DNA of 64,000 nt, taken from contig NZ_OCNH01000001.1 in the NCBI RefSeq assembly GCF_900230225.1, forward strand, positions 2,232,001 to 2,296,000, read 5' to 3'. This stretch comes from Spirosoma fluviale (GTDB lineage Bacteria > Bacteroidota > Bacteroidia > Cytophagales > Spirosomataceae). A program made the position numbers and the translations under genes. Every line of letters begins with the position of its first letter. Position 1 is the stretch's first letter. Under the pieces are notes generated by a model. It searched no databases. It saw nothing but the letters and a program-made list of their open reading frames with translations, and had not been told where the DNA came from. Below are positions 44,368 through 53,446 of this stretch, piece by piece.

Positions 44368-45390
44368 CTAATGGGCAGATACGACCTCCAGACTTTGCCA
44401 GACGATATCGCCCATTGTGCGGCATTTGGTAAAGTTTCGGGTGTGGTAATGTCGGTTCAGGGCTTCGCGAAGCTGCTCTACGTTGGCTATCGGGGCAATT
44501 GAATCCTGACGCATGGCAGTCATCAGTTCGCGAATCCGAATCTGCTCGACCCGCAACCGCCCCGCCACCAGCGACCGCTCTTCAACCTGATACTGGTGTA
44601 CACTTTCGGGCGTCAGGCAGGCCCGGCCCAGGTCGATGATGGATTGATTCTGTCGGTAATACTGCGGCATGTACACCGATTTTCGGCCTTCGTAGGATTG
44701 CTGATCGAAGTCGATGGCCCGGATTCGGTAGTAGACTTCATCAAAATCCGGCGTGATATCCACCACAAAATTGCTGGAGTGCATATCCCCCAACAGCCGC
44801 AGGAAGCACCGTTCATTAAACTTCACAAATTCTTTACATAACCGAACCGGGTTCCGATCAGGGTCCTGCATCTGCTGCTCAAAAAACATATCCCCCGGTA
44901 TTCCCGCAATATGTTCTTCGATCAGCGTCTTCCCACTGGTCAGATAACTGATCCGATTAGGGGACAAAATGTGCTCCAGTTCCAGTCCATACACCCTGGA
45001 GGCATCGGCGTTTTTGATGTAGAAATAATCGAAATTATCGTTTACCAGGTTTCGGACCCGGACGCGAAAGGGCACTGTGTTGCCGTAGGAGCACAAATCG
45101 ACCCGGTCGATGGTTAAATGCCCGGTTACCGACATGTCGCCGTCGGCTTTCAGAATGGCGTAGATCGTTTTGAGCGCCAGCAAAATCTCGTCGACTTCGG
45201 AGGCCGGATAAAAAACTGTTTCCCAAAGCGTGTCCCGGTCGCGTTTGTCGAAGAGCGCAATTGAATTATCGTACCGGAGCAGATCGGTATACTGAATGGG
45301 CAGCGGGTGTTCGCGATTGTACTGAACCAGGTAGTCCCTCAACCGGTTACCTATCGAATAAATTTGCTTTTTTCGGGTAATAATGGGCAT
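44368..45390 (-). CDS. Orphan protein with aminoglycoside-phosphotransferase/kinase-like fold
   Basis: From the ATG at 45390 the protein is 340 residues (a GTG two codons earlier is the alternative). It is soluble and has no signal peptide. Residues 203-209 read GDMHSSN, the layout of the catalytic loop of APH/choline-kinase-like enzymes (HGDxHxxN). Some 20 residues later comes IDFD (229-231), matching the metal-binding Asp after that loop. Upstream, YIKNAD (Lys128) could be the ATP lysine and TLIEEHIAGIPGDM the hinge. The N-terminal 100 residues do not resemble anything I know. The function is therefore a predicted small-molecule or protein kinase of unknown substrate. It shares a 120-bp promoter region with the divergent GH1 gene. 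Confidence 0.7.
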   Translation of the reverse strand: MPIITRKKQIYSIGNRLRDYLVQYNREHPLPIQYTDLLRYDNSIALFDKRDRDTLWETVFYPASEVDEILLALKTIYAILKADGDMSVTGHLTIDRVDLCSYGNTVPFRVRVRNLVNDNFDYFYIKNADASRVYGLELEHILSPNRISYLTSGKTLIEEHIAGIPGDMFFEQQMQDPDRNPVRLCKEFVKFNERCFLRLLGDMHSSNFVVDITPDFDEVYYRIRAIDFDQQSYEGRKSVYMPQYYRQNQSIIDLGRACLTPESVHQYQVEERSLVAGRLRVEQIRIRELMTAMRQDSIAPIANVEQLREALNRHYHTRNFTKCRTMGDIVWQSLEVVSAH

Positions 45391-45510
45391 AACCACTTAA
45401 CGCCTTAGTTTTGCCTTAAATGTACGCAGAGTATGGCATTGCTGACCAACGGCTAACGCCAATCTTAACGTCTGGATGGCAGGCCGAAAAATGTCGATTG
45501 TAAACGATCT

Positions 45511-46872
45511 ATGAAGCACGATTTCGGACCCGATTTCGTCTGGGGAACGGCCACAGCCGCCTACCAGATTGAAGGGGCAGTTGACCGCGACGGGCGGGGG
45601 CCGTCCATCTGGGATACCTTTAGCCATCAGAAAGGTAAAATTAAAACCGGCGAGCACGGCGACATCGCCTGCGAGTTCTACGACCGCTATGAATCAGACC
45701 TGCGGCTGCATAAAGAACTGGGCTTCGATGCCTTTCGGTTTTCGCTCTCCTGGTCACGCATCCTGCCCGATGGCGTCGGACCAAAACACGGGGGGCGCAT
45801 CAACGAAGCGGGACTTCTCTTTTACGACCGGCTTATCGATCACTGCCTATCCTTGGGAATAATCCCCTGGATTACGCTCTACCATTGGGATTTGCCGCAG
45901 GCGCTCGAAAACAAAGGGGGCTGGCCCAATCGGCAAATTGTTGACTGGTTCGCCGATTTCACCGATGTGTGTACAAAAGCGTTTGGGCATAAAGTCAAGC
46001 ACTGGCTCATTCTCAACGAACCGCTGGCCTCGTCTATTCTTGGGTATTTCACCGGCCAGCACGCGCCGGGCCGACGCAGCTTCCGGAATTTATTACCAGC
46101 CATTCACCATACCGCTCTGGCGCAGGCCGAAGGAGGCCGGGTCGTACGGCAGAATATCCCCGATGCGCAGGTAGGCACCACCTTTTCCTGCTCCCCTATT
46201 GATCCCTTTACCCCCGGCGACCGGACAGCCGCTAGCCGGGTGGATGCCTTGCTCAACCGACTTTTTCTGGAACCCACCCTCGGACTGGGTTACCCGACAA
46301 AGGAACTGCCGTTTCTGGCTGGTATAGCCAAAAAAGTAGCCAAACCCGGTGATCTGGAGCGGCTAGCCTTTGATTTTGACTTCATTGGGTTGCAGCACTA
46401 CTTCAGGGCCGTAGTCGAGCAGTCGTATTTTATACCTTATTTATGGGCGAAGGAAGTTTCGCCCCTCCGCCGAAACGTACAGACCATTACCGAAATGGGC
46501 TGGGAAGTGTACCCCGAAAGTATGTACCGAATTATCAATCAGTTTGCGCAGTACGACGGCGTCAAAAAAATATACATTACCGAAAGTGGAGCCGCCTTCT
46601 ACGACCGGGTTGAGCAGGGCCGGGTAAATGACATTGCCCGGATGGAGTATCATCAAAACTACCTGCGTAACGTTCTTCGGGCCAAACAGGAAGGTGTTCC
46701 GGTAGCGGGGTATTTTGCCTGGACCTTCCTCGACAACTTCGAATGGGCCGAAGGCTACCGTCCCCGATTCGGCCTGGTGTATGTCGACTTCCGGACGCAG
46801 CAACGAATTGTGAAGGCCTCGGGACGCTGGTTTCAGCAGATGTTAGCCCATCCTGTACTAAAGACTCACTAA
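45511..46872 (+). CDS. Beta-glucosidase, GH1
   Basis: This 453-residue cytoplasmic GH1 enzyme of typical length has the N-terminal signature FVWGTATAAYQIEGA, then FRFSLSWSRILP and YHWDLPQAL. The acid/base is Glu170 in LILNEP and the nucleophile is Glu358 in YITESGA; most relatives have ITENGA, so the Ser is a mild variation. The C-terminal aglycone-site pattern GYFAWTFLDNFEWAEGY is intact. It should hydrolyse beta-linked gluco- or galacto-disaccharides after uptake. The -7-like box TAGTTTTG (45406-45413) lies about 100 nt upstream, without a clear -33 partner. Confidence 0.95.
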   Translation: MKHDFGPDFVWGTATAAYQIEGAVDRDGRGPSIWDTFSHQKGKIKTGEHGDIACEFYDRYESDLRLHKELGFDAFRFSLSWSRILPDGVGPKHGGRINEAGLLFYDRLIDHCLSLGIIPWITLYHWDLPQALENKGGWPNRQIVDWFADFTDVCTKAFGHKVKHWLILNEPLASSILGYFTGQHAPGRRSFRNLLPAIHHTALAQAEGGRVVRQNIPDAQVGTTFSCSPIDPFTPGDRTAASRVDALLNRLFLEPTLGLGYPTKELPFLAGIAKKVAKPGDLERLAFDFDFIGLQHYFRAVVEQSYFIPYLWAKEVSPLRRNVQTITEMGWEVYPESMYRIINQFAQYDGVKKIYITESGAAFYDRVEQGRVNDIARMEYHQNYLRNVLRAKQEGVPVAGYFAWTFLDNFEWAEGYRPRFGLVYVDFRTQQRIVKASGRWFQQMLAHPVLKTH

Positions 46873-47009
46873 TAGTAGTGTTCTATAAACCTCCTTCTTC
46901 ATCCCAGCGTTGTGTATATAGGCCGCTAAGAGCCGAAACAGGCTCAGGCTGTTTCAGTACCATTTTTCAGTAGAACAAAACAGCCGAAGCCTGTTTTAAG
47001 TCAGCTATT

Positions 47010-48296
47010 ATGCCATCCATCCTTCCTATTACAACTCCCGAGCAGGCCGTTTCGGCCATCCAGTCCGGCAATCGTGTTTTCATTCACAGCGTCGCTCAAA
47101 CACCCCATGTGCTCATAAAGGCCATGGTGGACCGGGCCAGTGAATTAACCAATGTAGAAGTATGCCATATGCATACAGAAGGTCCCCTGCCTTATCTGGA
47201 CAGTAACCTACAGGCATCATTCCGTCCTAATTCATTCTTCATCGGCGCCAATATGCGAAAGCAGCTCAATCAGGGAATAGGCGATTACGTACCTGTTTTT
47301 CTGAGTGAGATCCCCCTCCTGTTCCGTCGGAATATATTACCCATCGACGTGGCTCTTATTCAGGTATCACCGCCGGATGCACACGGGTACTGTTCCTTAG
47401 GCCCATCAGTCGATATTTCGCTGTCGGCCATCCACGCGGCTAAATACGTGATTGCCCAGATCAACCCACGTGTGCCGCGCACCCACGGCGACGGCCTGAT
47501 TCCGATGTCGATGTTACACGCGGCTGTGGAAGTCGATGAACCCATTTATGAAGTACTGCCCGGAGAAATCAGTGCCGATGATCGAAAAATCGGGCAGTAC
47601 GTAGCTAGTCTGGTGGAAGATGGCGCTACGCTTCAACTAGGGATCGGCGGGATTCCCAACGCAACCCTGGCCGAGTTGATTCACCACAAAGGGCTGGGTA
47701 TTCATACCGAAATGTTCTCGGACGGGGTCATTGATCTGGTAGAGCGGGGTGTCATTACCGGCGAACATAAAACGGTACTGCCTTACCGAATCGTTTCGGC
47801 CTTTGTGATGGGCAGCCAGCGCGTGTATGATTTCATCGACGATAATCCGGGGGTGGCCATGAAGCAGGCCAGTTTTACCAACGACACGGCCATTATCCGA
47901 CGGAACCCCAAAGTTACGGCCATCAATTCGGCCATTGAAATTGACCTGACCGGTCAGGTTTGTGCCGATACCATTGGTACTTATCAGTATTCGGGTGTTG
48001 GCGGACAAATGGACTTTGTGCGGGGCGCATCGCTTTCAGAAGGCGGAAAACCCATAATTGCTCTACCTTCAACGACCAGTAAAGGCCTCAGCAAAATTGT
48101 GCCCTTCCTGAAAGAAGGCGCTGGCGTGACGACCACCCGCGCCCACGTTCATTACATCGTTACGGAATACGGCATTGCTGACCTCTATGGACAGAACCTG
48201 CGCCAGCGTGCCAGGGCACTCATTAACATTGCCCACCCCGACCACCGGGAAGAGCTGGACCGTCAGGCGTTCGAGCGCTTTGGCCGGTTATCTTAA
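47010..48296 (+). CDS. Acetyl-CoA hydrolase/4-hydroxybutyrate CoA-transferase family protein
   Basis: This 428-residue cytoplasmic CoA transferase has the family pattern LQLGIGGIPNATLAEL followed by HTEMFSDGVIDL, in which Glu234 aligns with the catalytic glutamate that forms the CoA thioester. It also has EHKTVLPYRIVSAFVMGSQRVYDFI and VGGQMDFVRGASLSEGGKPIIALPST. Members move CoA between acetate and 4-hydroxybutyrate, succinate or propionate, or hydrolyse acetyl-CoA; sequence alone does not decide. It is a single gene with a hairpin terminator 50 nt downstream. Confidence 0.88.
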   Translation: MPSILPITTPEQAVSAIQSGNRVFIHSVAQTPHVLIKAMVDRASELTNVEVCHMHTEGPLPYLDSNLQASFRPNSFFIGANMRKQLNQGIGDYVPVFLSEIPLLFRRNILPIDVALIQVSPPDAHGYCSLGPSVDISLSAIHAAKYVIAQINPRVPRTHGDGLIPMSMLHAAVEVDEPIYEVLPGEISADDRKIGQYVASLVEDGATLQLGIGGIPNATLAELIHHKGLGIHTEMFSDGVIDLVERGVITGEHKTVLPYRIVSAFVMGSQRVYDFIDDNPGVAMKQASFTNDTAIIRRNPKVTAINSAIEIDLTGQVCADTIGTYQYSGVGGQMDFVRGASLSEGGKPIIALPSTTSKGLSKIVPFLKEGAGVTTTRAHVHYIVTEYGIADLYGQNLRQRARALINIAHPDHREELDRQAFERFGRLS

Positions 48297-48347
48297 AGCT
48301 GGAGTCCCTTAAGGAGAAGACACCAGCCAGCGACGGATAAAAACAAA

Positions 48348-48393
48348 ACCTTCCAAAGGGCAGACGTTTTACAGCGTTAATCCTTTGGAAGGT
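48348..48393 (+). terminator. Hairpin terminator after the CoA transferase
   Basis: A 12-bp perfect stem (ACCTTCCAAAGG with its complement at 48382-48393) around a 22-nt loop, about 50 nt after the stop codon. Confidence 0.55.
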
Positions 48394-48449
48394 GTTACAC
48401 TACAACCGATTTCATAAATATATACCCATATTTATAAACCCATTCATGG

Positions 48450-48479
48450 TTTGTTTACACTAATAGCTTGAATAGTTTG
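48450..48479 (+). promoter_or_regulatory. Candidate Bacteroidota promoter for the PAS kinase
   Basis: TTTG at 48450-48453 is followed after 19 nt by TAGTTTG (48473-48479), one base shorter than the TAnnTTTG consensus. Spacing and position about 100 nt before the start codon fit. Confidence 0.35.
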
Positions 48480-48585
48480 ATTATTTACCTATTTCACTAC
48501 ATTTAACTATCCGTATCCTGCCTCATACAGTAATCCTCTTACATTATCAAAGTCCGCTATTCTTTTTCTCTACACCGTGCATAAC

Positions 48586-50520
48586 ATGGAAACCAGATTA
48601 TTGCTTCAAGGAATTCTGGATGCTTCGCCCGACGCTATTAGTGTTTTTGAAACTGTTTACGATGAATTGGGCGCTCCTATAGACTTCCGGTTAATAATGA
48701 CCAATAAGCTGTCTTCTCAAATCCTATCTTTTTCCACCGATCATGTTATCGGCCAATTATTCAGCGAGTTGATTCCTGGAGGAGTCCATGACGAACGATT
48801 CAAAGCACTTAAACTGATCAGTGAAACCGGTCAACCGCTCGATCGGGAAGTGTTCACCTACCGAACGGATGGCGTTTACATTTGGCTAAAAGCGTCTCTC
48901 CGTCAATTTGAGGAGTTTATTGTCGTTACCTATACCGATATATCTCAACGAAAAGAAGCTGAAGTTCAACGTGAGAAGCAAGACACCCTGCTGGAGCGTG
49001 TATTTTCGACAACCTTACTGGGCATTATCGTTTATCAGGCGGTTCGAAACCATACGGGTGATATAACGGACTTCCGCATTGTACAGATCAATCGAGTCGG
49101 TCAGGAGTTGATTAGCGGTTCAACCAATGTAACCGGTCAACTGCTTACGCATGTTTTTCCGGAGTCAGTAACTCCTGCAACCATGACCCGCTTCACGAAT
49201 GTTTGCGAAAAGGGTATCCCGTTTGAAATTGAGTATTTTTATTTGCCGTTGAATAAATGGTACAACATCGTAGGCGTACCACTCGGCGACGGGTTAATGC
49301 TTACGTATGTAGACATAACTGCCCGAAAACTGGCCGAAGAAGCCAGTCTGCAACAGAGCAATCTTTTGCTACGCATCAGCGAGTCGGTGAAGATCGGTAT
49401 CCTGACAACCGAGCCCGTTCGCGATGAAACAGGACGAATAACTGATTTTCGGTATACTTATTTTAACGAGCAGGCAAAAAGTTCGCTACCTGCATCGTGG
49501 TACCAGATTCCAGACCAGACAGTACGTTCCATTAACCATTTGGGAAATGCGGACCAGATGATCGAGCTTTTGAACAGGGTCGTAGGAACCGGCGAGACGG
49601 TTCGGCGTGATACAAAAAGTCCCGACGGCAAGGTCATCTTTTCAGTCATTTCAAAATTAGGTACGGGTGCAATCATTACGTTTGTTGACGTTACTCAGCA
49701 ACGGCGGGCTGAAGAACAGGCTCGCTACAGCGCTGAACTGGAACAGGAAGTAGCCGACCGGACACAAGCGCTCTCCCGAACGCTTAGTGAATTGGAGCAG
49801 TCAAGAAATGAACTGGAACGGGCACTGGCTGTTGAACGGGAATTGAGCGAGTTAAAAGTCCGGTTTGTCTCTATGGCCTCCCATGAATTTAGGACCCCTT
49901 TAACCACAATTCTGACCTCTACGTCGCTCCTTGAGAAGTATGCCGAAATTGACAACCAGCAGGACAGGCAGGTAAAACATATCGAACGGATAAAAACTGC
50001 CGTCAAACACCTCAACGATATTCTGGAAGAGTTTTTGTCGCTGGAAAAACTTCAGGAAGGGCAGATCAACGCACATCCTGTTGCCGTCGATCTGTCGCAG
50101 CTGGTCGGTGAAACCGTAAACTACATTCAGGATGCACTGGAGCCCAGGCAAACGATTGAGGTGGCTCTCTCATGCGTGGGTACTATTCTACTGGACCCAT
50201 CCCTATTCCGAAAAATCCTCATCAACCTGCTCTCCAATGCCGTAAAATATTCGGGCGGAGGCACTGTCATCACGATACGGATCTCCTGTACGGATAAACT
50301 ATTGACAATGATCGTTCAGGATCAGGGAATTGGTATATCCCCGGAAGACCAGAAACATCTGTTTGAGCGATTTTTCCGGGCCAAAAACGTATCGACTATT
50401 CAGGGGACCGGTCTGGGTCTTCATATCGTAAATCGATACGTCGGGCTTATGGGGGGCCAAATAGACCTATCTAGTGAGCTCAACGTGGGCACAACACTAA
50501 CCGTAACGCTCCCAATCTGA
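48586..50520 (+). CDS. Soluble multi-PAS sensor histidine kinase
   Basis: From the ATG at 48586 the protein is 644 residues; a GTG three codons earlier is possible. It has no membrane segment. Three PAS-type domains follow one another (about 5-125, 135-250, 260-375), each ending in the typical TYTDISQRKEAE, TYVDITARKLAEE and TFVDVTQQRRAEE. A short coiled coil leads to HisKA (MASHEFRTPLTTIL, His433 from this start). The HATPase domain has NLLSNAVKYSGGG, DQGIGI and GTGLGLHIVNRY. It detects an intracellular or diffusible signal and must phosphorylate a separate receiver, none of which is adjacent. It is convergent with the isomerase gene. Confidence 0.92.
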   Translation: METRLLLQGILDASPDAISVFETVYDELGAPIDFRLIMTNKLSSQILSFSTDHVIGQLFSELIPGGVHDERFKALKLISETGQPLDREVFTYRTDGVYIWLKASLRQFEEFIVVTYTDISQRKEAEVQREKQDTLLERVFSTTLLGIIVYQAVRNHTGDITDFRIVQINRVGQELISGSTNVTGQLLTHVFPESVTPATMTRFTNVCEKGIPFEIEYFYLPLNKWYNIVGVPLGDGLMLTYVDITARKLAEEASLQQSNLLLRISESVKIGILTTEPVRDETGRITDFRYTYFNEQAKSSLPASWYQIPDQTVRSINHLGNADQMIELLNRVVGTGETVRRDTKSPDGKVIFSVISKLGTGAIITFVDVTQQRRAEEQARYSAELEQEVADRTQALSRTLSELEQSRNELERALAVERELSELKVRFVSMASHEFRTPLTTILTSTSLLEKYAEIDNQQDRQVKHIERIKTAVKHLNDILEEFLSLEKLQEGQINAHPVAVDLSQLVGETVNYIQDALEPRQTIEVALSCVGTILLDPSLFRKILINLLSNAVKYSGGGTVITIRISCTDKLLTMIVQDQGIGISPEDQKHLFERFFRAKNVSTIQGTGLGLHIVNRYVGLMGGQIDLSSELNVGTTLTVTLPI

Positions 50521-50555
50521 TCAGAACAACTTTGGCTCGATCTTTCAGAACTATC

Positions 50556-50594
50556 TGGCCCGTATTCTGTGGTCTGGAACCTGAACACGGGCCA
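50556..50594. terminator. Bidirectional hairpin terminator
   Basis: A 12-bp stem with one mismatch (TGGCCCGTATTC and GAACACGGGCCA, 15-nt loop) lies between the convergent PAS kinase and TIM-barrel genes. Confidence 0.55.
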
Positions 50595-50616
50595 AACGGT
50601 CCTGCCAACAAGCGTC

Positions 50617-51507
50617 TTATACTTTCAGCTTATCAATATTTTTGATACTGATGGCAATTGACTCCAAAGGTGGCAGTTTGCAAACATCCTGCTCCACAAA
50701 GTAGTGAGTCATACCTGCCGTTTTCTTTGCATCGAAAATGCGCTGAAAATCAATAGAGCCGGTACCCACCGGTGCAAACGCCTTCTCGGGTGTTTTCTCC
50801 ATATCTTTCACGTGCCAAAGCGGGAACCGTCCGGGGTGCTTTTTGAATAACGCGACGGGGTCCTGATTGGCCCGGGTTGCCCAGTATAGATCGAGTTCGA
50901 GTTTAACCAGATTTTTATCGGTACCACTCGTTATGACGTCGTAGGGAATTTTTCCACCAAGTTCCTGGAATTCAAAGTCGTGGTTGTGGTAGCAAAACTG
51001 AATTCCGGCCGCTTTACACACCTCAGCCGATTTATTGAAGAGATCAGCAAAGGCTTTGTATTCGTCCAGTTTGGTCCGCTCTTCAGGAAAAAGATACGCA
51101 CAAACCATGTACTTCTGACCAATGGCAGCCGCATCGTCAACGGCCCGCTTCCAGTCGTTCGTCAGTGTTCCTTTCATTTTGGGCATCGTTTTGCCCGTCA
51201 TGTAGTGACCGCTGGGTACTGTCATGCCCAACTCTTTTATCAGGGCAGCAAACTCTTTGGGTGTTTTACCGAAGAATTTCCCATCCGAATACCCAAACGG
51301 TTCAACTTCTTTATAGCCGATCTGGGCAACTTTTCGCAGGGTTCCTTCAGGATCTTTAGCCATCAGGTCACGCAGGGTGTACAACTGCAAACCAACTTTT
51401 TTGGACGAGGCTGCAAACGCATCCAGTTGCGGCAGAAAAACAGCCGATGTTGCTAAAGCACCAAGCTTAAGAAACTGCTGGCGGGTAATTTTAGTGGACT
51501 GATTCAT
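50617..51507 (-). CDS. Exported sugar phosphate isomerase/epimerase-like TIM-barrel protein
   Basis: From the ATG at 51507 the protein is 296 residues with an export signal (QQFLKLGALATSAVFLPQLDAFA). A longer frame to 51555 has no better start. The rest is an AP-endonuclease-2/xylose-isomerase-like barrel: LQLYTLRDLM, IGYKEVEPFGY, YHNHDFEFQE and LELDLYWATRANQDP, plus LWHVKDM and VGTGSIDF, which together supply the usual His/Glu/Asp metal ligands. Exported members commonly act on 3-keto-sugars or their epimers. The next gene upstream is a GMC oxidoreductase with a gluconate-dehydrogenase subunit 3, which would make such substrates, although a hairpin separates the two units. Confidence 0.85.
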   Translation of the reverse strand: MNQSTKITRQQFLKLGALATSAVFLPQLDAFAASSKKVGLQLYTLRDLMAKDPEGTLRKVAQIGYKEVEPFGYSDGKFFGKTPKEFAALIKELGMTVPSGHYMTGKTMPKMKGTLTNDWKRAVDDAAAIGQKYMVCAYLFPEERTKLDEYKAFADLFNKSAEVCKAAGIQFCYHNHDFEFQELGGKIPYDVITSGTDKNLVKLELDLYWATRANQDPVALFKKHPGRFPLWHVKDMEKTPEKAFAPVGTGSIDFQRIFDAKKTAGMTHYFVEQDVCKLPPLESIAISIKNIDKLKV

Positions 51508-51607
51508 GTAGAGAAATCGATTAACGGGCAACGGGCCAAGTACCCGTGCTTTCAATAGCTAAAGGTACGGAAGCAGTCGTTTTATGTAATAAAAAATCCA
51601 TTAAAAA

Positions 51608-51643
51608 CACAACGCCATACGTACATATACGTATGGCGTTGTG
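51608..51643. terminator. 16-bp perfect hairpin after the GMC oxidoreductase gene
   Basis: The arms at 51608-51623 and 51628-51643 (CACAACGCCATACGTA and complement) form a tight stem with a 4-nt loop, just past the stop of the minus-strand GMC gene. Confidence 0.65.
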
Positions 51644-51664
51644 CGTCTCAAAGAATAAGTTACT

Positions 51665-53377
51665 CTACACCAGACCTTTCTTCATGGCCTTCACGGCATA
51701 GTCGGCCGCACGAGCGGTGAGTGCCATGTAGGTGAGAGACGGATTTTGCGTAGAAGTGGAGGTCATGCAGGAGCCGTCCGTTACGAAAACGTTTTTAACG
51801 GCGTGCAGTTGGTTCCACTTGTTGAGCATCGACGTTTTAGGGTCTTTTCCCATCCGAACGCCACCCATTTCGTGAATGTCGAGGCCGGGGCTGGCGTGGC
51901 TATCCCGAACGCGGATATTCTTGAAGCCCGCTTCGGTAAACATCTCCGTAAGCTGCTCCTGATAATCCTTCACCATCTTATCGTCGTTGTCGTCGTAGGC
52001 AATGGCTATCTTCAGTTGCGGAATCCCGAACGGGTCTTTCAATGACGAATCGAGCGCTACGTAGTTGCTTTCTTTCGGAATGGTTTCGCCCATCATGTGC
52101 GAACCCACATACCAGCCGCCCAGTTTTGGGTTGAGCAGGCTCTGCTTTAGATCAGCGCCCACGGCGTTCTGATCCGAATACGAACTACGCCCGGCCGAGA
52201 AACCGGCGGCATACCCCCGCAGGAAGTTTGTTTCCTGCTTCAGTACATTGCGGAAACGGGGAATGTATGGGCTGTTGGGCCGACGTCCGTCGGTTGTTGA
52301 ATCGAGTTCACCGTCGTATTCCGCCGAAATACCCGCCCGGTAGTTGTGGAAGGCAGCGTATTTACCCAGCACACCGCTATCGTTGCCCAGGCCATTGGGG
52401 AACCGGGTGGAGGTTGAGTTCAGCAACACCAGATTCGAGTTCAGCGCGGCTGCATTCAGGAAAATAATCCGGGCATAATACTCGGTCATCTTCTTGGTTT
52501 GGGAATCGACCACCCGCACCCCGGTTGCCCGGCCTTTTTTCTCATCATAGATGATCGAATGCACGACCGAGTTAGGCCGAAGGGTCATTTTACCCGTTTT
52601 TGCCGCCCAGGGAATGGTCGATGAGTTACTGCTGAAATAGCCACCAAACGGGCAACCCCGCTCACAAATGGTGCGGTGCTGGCACTGCGCCCGGCCCTGG
52701 TCGTAGTGCACCTGCTGCGGCTTGGTGATGTGAGCCGCCCGCCCCATAATAACGTGCCGGTCTTTGTACTTCCCGGCTACTTTTTTCTGAAAATGCTTTT
52801 CCACACAGTTCCACTCGTGCGGGGGCAGAAACTCGCCATCGGGCAGCGTCGCCAGTCCGTCTTTATTACCCGAAATGCCGGCAAAGCGTTCTACGTAACT
52901 GTACCAGGGAGCAATATCGGCGTAGCGAATGGGCCAATCGACGGCAAAGCCATCGCGGGCGGGGCCTTCAAAATCGAAGTCGCTCCACCGCTGCGTTTGC
53001 CGCGCCCACATCAGCGACTTGCCGCCCACCTGATAGCCCCGAATCCAGTCGAACGGTTTCTCCTGAATGTACGGGTGCTCGGCATCCTTCACGAAAAACT
53101 GCTCGGTACCTTCGTAAAACGCGTAGCATTTGCTGATGATCGGGTTGGCTTCTTTGACCTCCCGCCGGAGTTGATTGCGGTGTTCGAATTCCCAGGGCTG
53201 GGTGTTGGTTGTTGGGTAGTCGGTAATATGCCGGACATCACGACCGCGTTCGAGAACGAGCGTCCGTAATCCTTTTCCGGTCAATTCTTTGGCGGCCCAT
53301 CCTCCACTTATGCCCGAGCCAATGACAATGGCGTCGTAGGTGTTGAGAGCCTGAGCATCTATATTAAAATAAGACAT
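51665..53377 (-). CDS. GMC-family FAD oxidoreductase (sugar dehydrogenase large subunit type)
   Basis: This 570-residue flavoprotein has the dinucleotide motif YDAIVIGSGISGGWAAKEL, followed by LVLERGRD, and the cysteine-rich segment CQHRTICERGCPFGG found in gluconate/glucoside dehydrogenase large subunits. C-terminal active-site parts are HEMGGVRMG and TSTQNPSLTYMALTARAADY. It lacks its own signal peptide; partners of this type are carried out with the small subunit. That subunit (subunit 3 family) is encoded just upstream. The pair probably oxidises a sugar or glycoside at C3 or C1 in the periplasm, handing electrons to a cytochrome (inference). Confidence 0.9.
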   Translation of the reverse strand: MSYFNIDAQALNTYDAIVIGSGISGGWAAKELTGKGLRTLVLERGRDVRHITDYPTTNTQPWEFEHRNQLRREVKEANPIISKCYAFYEGTEQFFVKDAEHPYIQEKPFDWIRGYQVGGKSLMWARQTQRWSDFDFEGPARDGFAVDWPIRYADIAPWYSYVERFAGISGNKDGLATLPDGEFLPPHEWNCVEKHFQKKVAGKYKDRHVIMGRAAHITKPQQVHYDQGRAQCQHRTICERGCPFGGYFSSNSSTIPWAAKTGKMTLRPNSVVHSIIYDEKKGRATGVRVVDSQTKKMTEYYARIIFLNAAALNSNLVLLNSTSTRFPNGLGNDSGVLGKYAAFHNYRAGISAEYDGELDSTTDGRRPNSPYIPRFRNVLKQETNFLRGYAAGFSAGRSSYSDQNAVGADLKQSLLNPKLGGWYVGSHMMGETIPKESNYVALDSSLKDPFGIPQLKIAIAYDDNDDKMVKDYQEQLTEMFTEAGFKNIRVRDSHASPGLDIHEMGGVRMGKDPKTSMLNKWNQLHAVKNVFVTDGSCMTSTSTQNPSLTYMALTARAADYAVKAMKKGLV

Positions 53378-53446
53378 GTTTATCGTGGTTTGTTAGTCGT
53401 TGAGCGTTGCCAGCCGATTAAGGTAAAGAAAGCTGGCAAAGTCAAC

